From Pseudorhodoferax sp. Leaf267 (GTDB lineage Bacteria > Pseudomonadota > Gammaproteobacteria > Burkholderiales > Burkholderiaceae_C): 64,000 nucleotides of DNA. This document shows positions 54,655 to 62,807 of this stretch, piece after piece. The DNA lies in the NCBI RefSeq assembly GCF_001422405.1, contig NZ_LMMV01000025.1, forward strand, positions 297,708 to 361,707, read 5' to 3'. The position numbers and the translations under genes are program-made. The notes beneath the pieces were generated by a model. It worked only from the letters and a program-made list of their open reading frames with translations, was not told where the DNA came from and made no database searches. Within the stretch, counting starts at the first letter, position 1. Each line of letters opens with the position of its first letter.

Positions 54655-56705
54655 GCGTCGAGATCGCCCTGCACCCCTGGCGCTGGCTGCAGTCCATGTG
54701 GCGACGCTGGTCGCTGTGGTCGCTGCTGATCGCGCTGGTGGTCGGCGTGCTGGTCACGCTGGTCTGGCTGGCCGGGCGCTACGAAGCCAGCCAGGTGCAG
54801 AACAAGGTCGAGCGTGACACGGCCGATGCCGTCACCGACATCCGCGCCGCGCTGGCGCGCAACATCCAGAGCTTCCAGGCCCTGCACGCGGCCGACCCAA
54901 GCCTGGAGGACTGGAACGCGCGCGCCACCGCCATGCTGCGCGAGCGCCGCGAGCTGCTGCGCATCGAGTGGCGCAGCCCCGCGCTGCGGGTGCAGGCCGA
55001 GGCCGACACGCCCTACCGCGGCGCCGTGTTCGCGCAGCTGGGCCGCGACGGCTCGCACTCCGACGTGAGCCTGAGCTGCGCCACGGCCCGGCGCTTCAAC
55101 GGCCCGGCGTACTCGACCAGCTACTTTCTGCCCCAGCCCGACGGCCGCGGCCTGGAGGTCATGGACCTGTGCCTGCCCATCGTGCGCAGCGGCCACCTGG
55201 CCGGCCATGTGCTGGCCACCTATTCGCTGCAGGACATGCTGGCCGACCTGATCGGCCGCCAGCTCACGCGCAGCCAAGAGGCCTCGTTCATCGAGGCCGA
55301 CGGCACGCGTCTGGCGCTGTACGGCACTTCACGCCGCGGCGCGCGCGTGTTCTCGGCCCAGCAGCTGCTGGACCTGCCGGGCAATGCCATGCTGCTGCGG
55401 CTGGACAGCTGGCGCTCGGCACCCGATCTGCTGCCCAACGTGCTGACCGCGCTGGTCACCTGCATGTCGATCGCGCTGGTCTCGGTGCTGGTGCTGCTGG
55501 CCAAGGACATGCGGCGCCGCCAGCGCGCCGAGCGCGACCTGGCCGATGCGCTGGCCTTCCGCAAGGCCATGGAGGACTCGCTGCTCACCGGCCTGCGCGC
55601 GCGCGACCTGGACGGCCGCATCACCTACGTGAACCCGGCCTTTTGCAACATGGTGGGCTTCGCGCCCGAGGAGCTGTGGGGCACGGACGCGCCTGCGCCC
55701 TACTGGCCGCCCGAGCTCGTGGGCGAATACGAGCAGCGCCAGGCGATCCGGCTGGCCGGCAACGTGCCGCCGCGCGAGGGCTTCGAGTCCGTGTTCCAGC
55801 GCAAGGACGGCACGCGCTTTCCGGTGCTCATCATCGAGGCGCCACTCATCAACGCGCAGGGCGTGCAGACGGGCTGGATGAGCGCCTTCCTGGACATCAG
55901 CGAGCAGCGCCGCGTCGAGGAGATCTCGCGCGCCAGCCAGGAGCGGCTGCAGGCCACGGCGCGGCTGGCCACGGTCGGCGAGATGGCCTCGCTATTGAGC
56001 CACGAGCTGAACCAGCCGCTGGCCGCCATCTCCAGCTATGCCACGGGCTCGCTGAACATGCTGGAGCACGCGCCGGCCGATGCCGCCGACACGGCAGTGG
56101 CGCTGCGGCGCATCGCCGAGCAGGCCGAGCGCGCCGGCCGCGTCATCAAGAGCGTGCACGACTTCGTGCGCCGGCGCGAGGAGGCGCACGAGGCGGTGGC
56201 GCCGCAGGCCCTGCTGGACGCGATCTGGCCGCTCATCAGCCTGCAGGCGCGCAAGCTCGGCGTGCAGCTGCGCAGCGAACTGGCGCCCGGCCTGCCACCC
56301 GTGCGCTGCGACCGCACGATGGTCGAGCAGGTGCTGCTCAACCTGGCGCGCAACGGCATGCAGGCCATGGACCACCCGTCGGTGCAGCAGCGACTCTTGC
56401 TGCTGCGCGTGACGCATGCCGGTGCGCGCGAGGGCGCGAGCCGGCCCAACGGCTGGCTGGAATTCTCGGTGGCCGACGGCGGCGCCGGCATTCCCGGGGA
56501 CGTGGCGGCGCGGCTGTTCACGCCCTTCTTCACGACCAAGCCCGAGGGCATGGGCCTGGGCCTGTCGCTGTGCCGCACGGTGGTCGAGCAGCACGGCGGC
56601 TGGCTGGGCTTCGAGGCCAACCAGCCGCAGGGCACCGTGTTCCGCTTCACGCTGCCGGTGCAGGTGGTGGACACTCCCGCCATCCCCCGGGCCGCCGTGG
56701 CCTGA
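54651..56705 (+). CDS. PAS-domain sensor histidine kinase (DctS/FixL-like)
   Basis: A 684-residue membrane kinase. TM1 (about 24-42), a periplasmic sensor domain (43-260), TM2 (262-284), a PAS domain (about 300-420, GRITYVNPAFCNMVGFAPEELWG), the HisKA box with the phospho-acceptor His451 (SLLSHELNQPLAAIS), and the ATPase domain (VEQVLLNLARNGMQAM, DGGAGIPG, GMGLGLSLCRTV) follow in order. The layout and linkage to a FixJ-type regulator resemble DctS of Rhodobacter, a C4-dicarboxylate sensor, but no dct transporter is adjacent. GTG 54651 overlaps the amidase stop (GTGA). Confidence 0.93.
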   Translation: MSVEIALHPWRWLQSMWRRWSLWSLLIALVVGVLVTLVWLAGRYEASQVQNKVERDTADAVTDIRAALARNIQSFQALHAADPSLEDWNARATAMLRERRELLRIEWRSPALRVQAEADTPYRGAVFAQLGRDGSHSDVSLSCATARRFNGPAYSTSYFLPQPDGRGLEVMDLCLPIVRSGHLAGHVLATYSLQDMLADLIGRQLTRSQEASFIEADGTRLALYGTSRRGARVFSAQQLLDLPGNAMLLRLDSWRSAPDLLPNVLTALVTCMSIALVSVLVLLAKDMRRRQRAERDLADALAFRKAMEDSLLTGLRARDLDGRITYVNPAFCNMVGFAPEELWGTDAPAPYWPPELVGEYEQRQAIRLAGNVPPREGFESVFQRKDGTRFPVLIIEAPLINAQGVQTGWMSAFLDISEQRRVEEISRASQERLQATARLATVGEMASLLSHELNQPLAAISSYATGSLNMLEHAPADAADTAVALRRIAEQAERAGRVIKSVHDFVRRREEAHEAVAPQALLDAIWPLISLQARKLGVQLRSELAPGLPPVRCDRTMVEQVLLNLARNGMQAMDHPSVQQRLLLLRVTHAGAREGASRPNGWLEFSVADGGAGIPGDVAARLFTPFFTTKPEGMGLGLSLCRTVVEQHGGWLGFEANQPQGTVFRFTLPVQVVDTPAIPRAAVA

Positions 56706-56721
56706 CTGCAAAGACGACACC

Positions 56722-57348
56722 ATGCAACCCATCCAGGAAGGACTGGTCCACATCGTCGACGACGACGCCGGCGTGCGCGACGCGCTGTCGTGGCTGCTGC
56801 GCTCGCGCCGCCTGCTCAGCGAGACCTACGACAGCGCCGAGGCCTTCGACGCGCGGCTGCAGGCCGGCCTGGAGCCCGCGCAGGCCGCCTGCCTGCTGCT
56901 GGACGTGCGCATGCCCGGCATGAGCGGGCTGGCCCTGTTCGACAAGATGGTCGCCGCGGGCCAGCACGTGGGCCTGCCGGTGATCTTCCTGACGGGCCAC
57001 GCCGACGTGCCGACCGCGGTCGATGCGGTCAAGCGGGGCGCGTTCGACTTCTGCGAGAAGCCGTTTTCCGACAACGCGCTGGTCGACCGCATCGAGCAGG
57101 CGCTGGCCGAGTCGGCACGCACCTTGTCTGCGCAGCGTGGCACGACGGTGCTGCGCGCGCGCTTGAACGAGTTGACCGAGCGCGAGCGCGACGTGATGCG
57201 CCTGGTGGTCGAGGGCTTGCCGAACAAGTTGATTGCCGACCAGTTGGAGATCAGCGTGCGCACGGTGGAGGTGCACCGCGCACGCGTGTTCGACAAGATG
57301 GAGGTGAAGTCCGCCGTGGAACTGGCCAACCTGCTGCGCGATGTGTGA
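56722..57348 (+). CDS. FixJ/DctR-type response regulator
   Basis: A 208-residue regulator. The receiver has the acidic triad Asp13-15 region, the phospho-acceptor Asp61 (CLLLDVRMPGMSGL), Thr/Lys motifs (FLTGHADVPTAVDAVKRGAFDFCEKPF). The C-terminal LuxR-type HTH (about 145-205) is LTERERDVMRLVVEGLPNKLIADQLEISVRTVEVHRARVFDKM. It starts 16 bp after the kinase gene and is its obvious partner. The target genes are unknown; no C4-dicarboxylate transporter is in view. Confidence 0.95.
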   Translation: MQPIQEGLVHIVDDDAGVRDALSWLLRSRRLLSETYDSAEAFDARLQAGLEPAQAACLLLDVRMPGMSGLALFDKMVAAGQHVGLPVIFLTGHADVPTAVDAVKRGAFDFCEKPFSDNALVDRIEQALAESARTLSAQRGTTVLRARLNELTERERDVMRLVVEGLPNKLIADQLEISVRTVEVHRARVFDKMEVKSAVELANLLRDV

Positions 57349-57453
57349 CCCCATCCGCCCCGGCCGTCCTACAAGGTGCGCCGGCAGCTGACTACAGCGC
57401 TGGTGCGGCTTGGCGGCGATGCTCAGGGCGTCATCCACCAAGAGGTTCGCACC

Positions 57454-57528
57454 ATGAACTCCATCATCTACATCGTTGGCCTTGTCGTCGTGATCGTTGC
57501 CGTCCTGTCCTTCTTCGGGCTGCGCTGA
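57454..57528 (+). CDS. 24-residue single-span membrane peptide
   Basis: ATG at 57454 to TGA at 57528 encodes MNSIIYIVGLVVVIVAVLSFF plus GLR, one hydrophobic helix almost from end to end. AGAGGTT lies 8 nt upstream as a ribosome site. I have an impression of very similar short proteins (MNSIIYLVG...VLSFFGLR-like) in proteobacterial genomes, which would support a real gene. Function unknown; perhaps it regulates a membrane protein. It stands alone between the response regulator gene and the mltA region, too short for ordinary gene calling. Confidence 0.7.
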   Translation: MNSIIYIVGLVVVIVAVLSFFGLR

Positions 57529-57544
57529 TCGAACAGGCCCGCGC

Positions 57545-57703
57545 CTAGCGCGGGCTGGAGCCAGGGCCGCCCTCTGCAGGCGGCTCGGGCGCCGGGTCAA
57601 CCGGGGGCAATTCGCCCTTGTCGCGGCCCGAGAACATGGTCCACCACACGATGAGCACCAGGAGCAGCAATGCGCCCAGGGCTTCGAGCAAAATCAGGAC
57701 CAT
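57545..57703 (-). CDS. Small hypothetical single-span membrane protein overlapping mltA start
   Basis: A 52-residue protein starting at 57703: MVLILLEALGALLLLVLIVWW is a membrane span, followed by TMFSGRDKGELPPVDPAPEPPAEGGPGSS, a proline-rich tail. The WWTMFSGR turn looks conserved from memory of related genomes. Its ATG overlaps the divergent mltA ATG by 2 bp (palindromic CATG), which is unusual and lowers confidence. Function unknown. Confidence 0.55.
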   Translation of the reverse strand: MVLILLEALGALLLLVLIVWWTMFSGRDKGELPPVDPAPEPPAEGGPGSSPR

Positions 57704-58877
57704 GAACCGACTCTCCAGGCTGTTGGGATGCGCGGCGATTGTAGGAATCCTCGTCGCCTGTTCCAGCAAGCCCCCACGGCCTGAACCCCCATCCACCACC
57801 ACCACGCCACCGGGTGTCGGCGTGCCCGCCTTGCCGCCCATCGCGGACTGGCCTGGCGATACCGCGCCCCTGCCGGCCCCCATCGTGCGGGGGCGCAGCC
57901 AATGGGTGGCGGTGCGCTGGTCCGAATTGCCGGGCCTGGGCGAAGACGCCCTCTACGAAGCCTGGAATGCCTGGATGCGCAGTTGCGAGCGCCCAGGCGG
58001 CACCTGGGCTGCGCTGTGCCCCGAAGTGCGGCGCATGAGCATCGCCACCGTGGCCGAGCAGCGCAGCTGGATGCTCGCGCGGCTGCAGCCCTACCGCATC
58101 GAGCCATTGCCCGGCAGTGCGCCCAGCGAGGGCCTGCTCACGAGCTACTACGAGCCCATGTTCGAGGCCTCGCGCACGCCCAATGCGCTGTTCACCGTGC
58201 CGCTGTACCAGCCGCCGGCCACGCTGGCCCAGCGCAAGCCCTGGTACACGCGCCAGCAGATGGACACGCTGCCCGAGGCCCAGGCCCAGCTGGCCGGCCG
58301 CGAGATCGCCTGGCTGGCCGACCCGGTCGACGCGCTGGTGCTGCAGATCCAGGGCTCGGGCCGCCTGCGCATGACCGAGCCCGACGGCAGCCAGCGCCTG
58401 TTGCGCGTGGCCTATGCCGCCACCAACGACCAGCCCTACAAAAGCGTGGGCCGCTGGCTGCTGGACCAGGGCGCGATCCGCGACGCCACCTGGCCCGGCA
58501 TCAAGGCCTGGACCGTGCAGAACCCGGCGCGCGTGCGCGACATGCTGTGGTCCAACCCGCGCATGGTGTTCTTCCGCGAGGAGCCCTTGCCGGCCTTCGA
58601 CGCCGCCTTCGGCCCGCGCGGCGCGCAGGGCGTGGCACTCACGCCGGGCCGCTCGATCGCGGTGGACCCGCAAAGCGTGCCCTACGGCACCCCCGTCTGG
58701 CTGGCCTCGCAGGGGCCGGTGGTGAATCTGGCGCGCCTGGTGCTGGCGCAGGACACCGGCAGCGCCATCGTCGGCGCCGTGCGCGCGGACTACTTCGCGG
58801 GCTGGGGCCCGGAGGCGGGCGACATCGCCGGGCGGCTCAAGCAGCCGCTCAAGATGTGGGCGCTCTGGCCGCGGTAG
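57702..58877 (+). CDS. mltA: Membrane-bound lytic murein transglycosylase A
   Basis: A 391-residue lipoprotein that cleaves peptidoglycan glycan strands. The lipobox is ILVAC (Cys20). The MltA fold is recognised by TSYYEPMFEASRTPNALFTVPLY, LVLQIQGSGRLRMTEPDGS, and the 3D-type segment VLAQDTGSAIVGAVRADYFAGWG with the catalytic aspartate. E. coli MltA has 365 residues. Start ATG at 57702 directly precedes the signal. The 5' region is inside the divergent small gene, so its promoter would lie in that coding region. Confidence 0.95.
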   Translation: MNRLSRLLGCAAIVGILVACSSKPPRPEPPSTTTTPPGVGVPALPPIADWPGDTAPLPAPIVRGRSQWVAVRWSELPGLGEDALYEAWNAWMRSCERPGGTWAALCPEVRRMSIATVAEQRSWMLARLQPYRIEPLPGSAPSEGLLTSYYEPMFEASRTPNALFTVPLYQPPATLAQRKPWYTRQQMDTLPEAQAQLAGREIAWLADPVDALVLQIQGSGRLRMTEPDGSQRLLRVAYAATNDQPYKSVGRWLLDQGAIRDATWPGIKAWTVQNPARVRDMLWSNPRMVFFREEPLPAFDAAFGPRGAQGVALTPGRSIAVDPQSVPYGTPVWLASQGPVVNLARLVLAQDTGSAIVGAVRADYFAGWGPEAGDIAGRLKQPLKMWALWPR

Positions 58878-58898
58878 TGCTGCTGGCGCGGGTGGCCG

Positions 58899-59366
58899 TC
58901 AGGGCAGGCCCGCCGCTTCCTTGGCCCGCAGCTTGGCCGCGATGTACTCGCCGTGCGTCACGTGCAGCAGGCCCGCGATCTTGCTGATCGCATGGTTCTC
59001 GTTGGCCTCCACCTGCAGATCGGCATAGGCCACCGTCCACAGCGCCTCGACCAGAGCGATCTTTTGCGGCTGCGTGAAGCGCTCGTTCAGCACGCTCGTG
59101 AAGCGGTGGTAGTCGTAGAGCTGGTGCGCCTCGGCGGTGGCCAGTTCCAGCAGCCGGTCCAGCTCGTCATCGGTCAGCGCGAACTTGCGGCGCAGCGCCG
59201 CCAGCACGGCCTGGCGCTCGGCCGGGCCGGACGACGTGTCGGCCCGCATGACCTCCACCAGCAGCACGGCCGCCGCCAGCTGGTGCTGGTGCGCGCGCTG
59301 GGCCAGCGACTGGCCGGCAGCAGGCGCGGTGAACGAGTCGAACAATTCCTTGAGCGTGCGCAGCAT
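58899..59366 (-). CDS. TerB-family (tellurite resistance-like) protein
   Basis: A 155-residue all-helical protein. LAAAVLLVEVMRADTSSGPAERQAVLAALRRKFALTDDELDRLLELA and PQKIALVEALWTVAYADLQVEANENHAISKIAGLLHVTHGEYIAAKL are the two repeats of the TerB/DUF533-type fold, with the metal-binding acidic residues expected for TerB. Despite the name, no terZABCDE cluster is present, so tellurite resistance should not be assumed. It lies 62 bp downstream of tag on the same strand and converges on mltA. Confidence 0.88.
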   Translation of the reverse strand: MLRTLKELFDSFTAPAAGQSLAQRAHQHQLAAAVLLVEVMRADTSSGPAERQAVLAALRRKFALTDDELDRLLELATAEAHQLYDYHRFTSVLNERFTQPQKIALVEALWTVAYADLQVEANENHAISKIAGLLHVTHGEYIAAKLRAKEAAGLP

Positions 59367-59428
59367 CGGGATCCTGTGGGAGAGAAGACTTCTGCATGGA
59401 CCCGCGCGCAGGGCCGCGGGTTCCGCGT

Positions 59429-60016
59429 TCAAGCCCGAAAGGCAGGGCCCTGCACCTGCCCGCGCCGAAAGCAATGCGCCGCATGGTCGTTCACCATGCC
59501 GATGGCCTGCATCCACGCGTAGACGATGACCGGCCCCACGAACTTGAAGCCGCGCGCCTTGAGCTCCTTGGAGATCCGCTCCGACAGCGGCGTGGACACG
59601 GGGAAGTTGCGCCCATCGCCCTCGATGACCTGGCCGTCGGTGAACGACCAGCAGAAGGTGGCGAAGTCCTCGCCACGCGCCTGCATGCCGCCGTAGATCT
59701 TCGCGCCGGCGATCGTGGCCTCGATCTTGGCGCGCGAACGCACGATGCCCGCATCGCCCATCAGTCGCTCGATGTCGCGCTCGGTGAAGCGCGCCACCTT
59801 GTTCGGCTCGAAGTTCGCGAACGCCTTGCGAAAGGCCTCGCGCTTCTTCAGGATCGTGATCCACGACAGGCCGGCCTGGAAGCCTTCGAGCATCAGCATC
59901 TCCCACAGCATGCGCGCGTCGTGCTGCGGCACGCCCCATTCGGTGTCGTGGTAGGCCTGGTAGAGCGGGTCGCTGCTGCACCAGCTGCAGCGCGCAAGAG
60001 CGTGGGGTTCGGACAT
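59429..60016 (-). CDS. tag: DNA-3-methyladenine glycosylase I
   Basis: A 195-residue DNA repair glycosylase. The zinc-site cysteines near the N-terminus (RCSWCSS) and the C-terminal His/Cys (VNDHAAHC) together with YHDTEWGVP match Tag, and LMLEGFQAGLSWITILKKREAF carries the conserved catalytic-region glutamate. Start 60016 (MSEPHALARC) is preferred; in E. coli Tag (187 residues) the first zinc cysteine also lies close to the start. It removes 3-methyladenine and complements alkB functionally in alkylation repair. It is divergent from the universal stress gene. Confidence 0.96.
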   Translation of the reverse strand: MSEPHALARCSWCSSDPLYQAYHDTEWGVPQHDARMLWEMLMLEGFQAGLSWITILKKREAFRKAFANFEPNKVARFTERDIERLMGDAGIVRSRAKIEATIAGAKIYGGMQARGEDFATFCWSFTDGQVIEGDGRNFPVSTPLSERISKELKARGFKFVGPVIVYAWMQAIGMVNDHAAHCFRRGQVQGPAFRA

Positions 60017-60129
60017 GGCCGCATTGTCGCTTTGGCCCACCGCCATGAGGGAGATCAAGGCATGGCCCGGAGGGCGGGGTGATACTGGCTTGCACCCCCG
60101 TGTCCACCCCCCTCAAGAAGGAGATGACC

Positions 60130-60549
60130 ATGAAGATTCTGATCGCCGCCGACGGCAGCAAGCACACCAAGGACATGCTGGCCTACCTGGGCACGCATGC
60201 GTGGCTGACGGAGAGCAACCAGTACACCGTGCTGACCGTGGTGCCGGAGGTGCCCAGGCGCGCCGCCTCCTACGTGGACGCCGACGTGGTCAAGGGCTAC
60301 TACCAGGAAGAGGCCGACAAGGTGCTGGAGCCGGTGCGCGCATTCTTCGCGCAGCAGGGCGTGCCGGCCGAGTTCCAGCACAAGGTCGGCCACCCGGCCG
60401 AAGCCATCGCGCACGAGGCCACGCAGGGCAACTACGACCTGCTGGCGCTCGGCAGCCACGGCCACGGCGTGCTGGGCAACCTGATCCTGGGCTCGGTCGC
60501 CACCAAGGTGCTGAGCCTGTGCAAGGTGCCCGTGCTGCTGCTGCGCTGA
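60130..60549 (+). CDS. Universal stress protein (UspA family)
   Basis: A 139-residue USP. MKILIAADGSKHTKDMLAYL opens the fold with the acidic D8; the ATP-binding motif G-x2-G-x9-G-S appears as GSHGHGVLGNLILGSVA near the C-terminus. Start 60130 is preferred because AAGGAG (60118-60123) lies 6 nt upstream; the upstream ATG at 60124 would directly abut the ribosome site. Such single-domain, ATP-binding USPs respond to starvation or oxidative stress. A perfect palindromic hairpin follows the gene. Confidence 0.95.
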   Translation: MKILIAADGSKHTKDMLAYLGTHAWLTESNQYTVLTVVPEVPRRAASYVDADVVKGYYQEEADKVLEPVRAFFAQQGVPAEFQHKVGHPAEAIAHEATQGNYDLLALGSHGHGVLGNLILGSVATKVLSLCKVPVLLLR

Positions 60550-60560
60550 ACGCCTTCCCC

Positions 60561-60581
60561 GCGCGGCCGCAGCGGCCGCGC
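60561..60581 (+). terminator. Long GC palindrome after the universal stress gene
   Basis: GCGCGGCCGC-A-GCGGCCGCGC is a 21-bp perfect palindrome 11 bp after the stop, able to form an 8-bp stem. No U-run. A likely intrinsic-type, U-poor terminator, or a structured boundary. Confidence 0.45.
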
Positions 60582-60742
60582 GCCGGTCATGGCCAGGCCC
60601 GCAGTGCACTGCGCCGGCCTGTCGTATCCATGCAACGACCCCCGATCCGCACGAAAGGGCGCCGCTAAACTAGCGCCCCCGCAAGCCAGGCGCGTCTGCG
60701 TGAACGCCAAGCCAGCACAACCAACTCTTTGGTGAGCTTGCC

Positions 60743-62791
60743 ATGCCCGTTCGTCTCCATGCTGCGCTGCGGATCGCTGCGCTCTCTCCCCTTGCCCTGT
60801 GCCTGTCCCAGGTGGTCTGGGCCCAGGCCGCGGCGCCGGCTGGGGATAGCGGCAAGGCCTTGTCCGCCGTCAACGTCATCGGCTCGGTCGACCAGTTGCA
60901 GAGCCTGGATTTCTACGCGCCCAACTCCAGCGCCGTGATCGACCGCAACGCCATCGAGGCGATCGGCAGCCGCAAGCTCGACCAGGCCCTGCAATACCAG
61001 GCCGGCATCGTCAGCGAGCCCTTCGGCGCGGACAACAAGGTCGAGTGGTTCAAGATCCGCGGCTTCGACGCCTCGGTGTCGATCGACGGCGCGCCCACCA
61101 CGCCCAATGGATTTTTCGTCGGCAAGCCTGAAATCTTCGGCGTGGAATCGGTCGAAGTGGTCAAGGGCGCGAACGCGCTGGTGTTCGGCGCCGCCAACAC
61201 CGGCGGCGGCGTCAACCTGGTGACCAAGCGGCCGCAGAAGACCCCGGGGCTGCTGCTCAATACCGAGCTGGGCAACCGCGGCAAGCGTGGCCTGGGCGTG
61301 GACTACAACGGCGTGGCCAACAGCGATGGCTCCGTGTACTACCGCCTCGTGGCGCAGGCCCGCACGGAAGACGGCATGCAGCACGGCACGGAGATGGAGA
61401 GCTATTACTTCGCACCCAGCGTCACCGTCGAGTTCAGCAAGCGCACGGCGCTGACGCTGCTGGGCAGCGTGCAGCGCGAAAGCGGCACGCCCACCAACGG
61501 CTTCATGCCCGGCTATGGCTCGCTGATCGACACGCCCTACGGCCGCATCGACCGCCGCACCAACCTGGGCGAGCCGGATTTCGACCACCTCAAGCGTACG
61601 CAGGCGACCGCCGGCTGGCTGCTGCGCCATGACATCTCCGACAACTGGTCCTTCGCACAGAACTACAAATTCTCGCGCTTCGTGCTGGACCAGCAGAACG
61701 TGTTCGCGTATGCGTCCGACAACGACCGCCAGGCACTGCGGGGCTACAGCTACACCAAGGGCGACACCGACAACCACTTCCTGGACAACCGCCTGAGCGG
61801 CTCGGTGAAGTGGGGCGACATCACGCTGCGCCCGACCGTGGGCCTGGACTACCTGAAGTCCGACACCGAGGGCCAGAACAACGGCTTCGGTCTCGTGCCC
61901 AACCTGGACATGTTCGCGCCCGTGTACGGCGCGCCGTTCGCCGTCAGCGCCTCGCCCTACGAGCAGCGCCTGCGCCAGCTGGGCGCCTATGCGTCCGCGC
62001 AGCTGCAGGTGGGCAGCAACTGGAACTTCAACGCCGGCCTGCGCCACGACCGTGCCAGGAACAGCGTCGAAGGCGGCTACGACGTGAGCCACAACAGTTT
62101 CAACGCCGGTGCGATGTACATCACCTCCGTGGGCATCGCGCCCTACATCAGCTATTCGGAGTCCTTCAAGCCGACGGTGGGGGTAGACAGCGACAACCGG
62201 CCCTATGTGCCCTATGAAGGCCGGCAGGCCGAAGTGGGTGTGAAGCTGGAGCCCTCCTGGCTCAACGGCGGCAACATGACCTTCGCCTACTTCGACCTGC
62301 AGGAGAAGAACGCGCTGGCGGCCGATGCCTCCAACGTGCAACGCCAGATCGGCAAGCGCACCAACCGCGGCTTCGAATGGCAGGGCGACTTCAAGATCCA
62401 GCGCGCCACCGCCATCAAGGCGTCCTACACGCACAACGACTCGGACCAGGACCGCACCGTCACCGACACCGTGCGCACGCCGCTGATCCCGCGTAACCAG
62501 GCCAGCCTGTGGGTCAGCCACAAACTGAACCTGGCCGGCACCAACGGCCTCACCGTGGCGACCGGCGCGCGCTACAACGGCTCCACGGTCGACGAGACCT
62601 ACTACCCGGGCCGCAAGATCGCCGCGTTCACGCTGCTGGACCTGATGGTGCGCTACGAGATCGACCGCAACTGGGCGCTGCAGCTGAACGCACGCAACCT
62701 GACGGACAAGACCTATGTCAGCGCCTGCGACTTTTACTGCTACTACGGCGGTGGCCGCACGGTGGACGTGCAACTGCAGTACCGCCGCTAA
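60743..62791 (+). CDS. TonB-dependent siderophore receptor
   Basis: A 682-residue outer-membrane receptor. The signal peptide ends at VWAQA near residue 28. The plug domain has SAVIDRNAIEAIGSRKLDQALQYQAGI and VEVVKGANALVFGAANTGGGVNLVTKRP; the barrel closes with LTDKTYVSACDFYCYYGGGRTVDVQLQYRR, the YYG-G-R ending typical of siderophore receptors. No N-terminal signalling domain. The 193-bp intergenic region upstream has a bulged hairpin (60657-60678) but no clear Fur box. It is 16 bp upstream of a PepSY membrane protein gene, a common iron-uptake pairing. Confidence 0.94.
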   Translation: MPVRLHAALRIAALSPLALCLSQVVWAQAAAPAGDSGKALSAVNVIGSVDQLQSLDFYAPNSSAVIDRNAIEAIGSRKLDQALQYQAGIVSEPFGADNKVEWFKIRGFDASVSIDGAPTTPNGFFVGKPEIFGVESVEVVKGANALVFGAANTGGGVNLVTKRPQKTPGLLLNTELGNRGKRGLGVDYNGVANSDGSVYYRLVAQARTEDGMQHGTEMESYYFAPSVTVEFSKRTALTLLGSVQRESGTPTNGFMPGYGSLIDTPYGRIDRRTNLGEPDFDHLKRTQATAGWLLRHDISDNWSFAQNYKFSRFVLDQQNVFAYASDNDRQALRGYSYTKGDTDNHFLDNRLSGSVKWGDITLRPTVGLDYLKSDTEGQNNGFGLVPNLDMFAPVYGAPFAVSASPYEQRLRQLGAYASAQLQVGSNWNFNAGLRHDRARNSVEGGYDVSHNSFNAGAMYITSVGIAPYISYSESFKPTVGVDSDNRPYVPYEGRQAEVGVKLEPSWLNGGNMTFAYFDLQEKNALAADASNVQRQIGKRTNRGFEWQGDFKIQRATAIKASYTHNDSDQDRTVTDTVRTPLIPRNQASLWVSHKLNLAGTNGLTVATGARYNGSTVDETYYPGRKIAAFTLLDLMVRYEIDRNWALQLNARNLTDKTYVSACDFYCYYGGGRTVDVQLQYRR

Positions 62792-62807
62792 GGCAGGCTG
62801 AACGCCC

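Noticed and set aside
29254-59366. TerC and TerB as a tellurite resistance cluster
   Set aside because: They are 29 kb apart, terC has a manganese riboswitch, and no terZ, terA, terD or terE homologue is visible.
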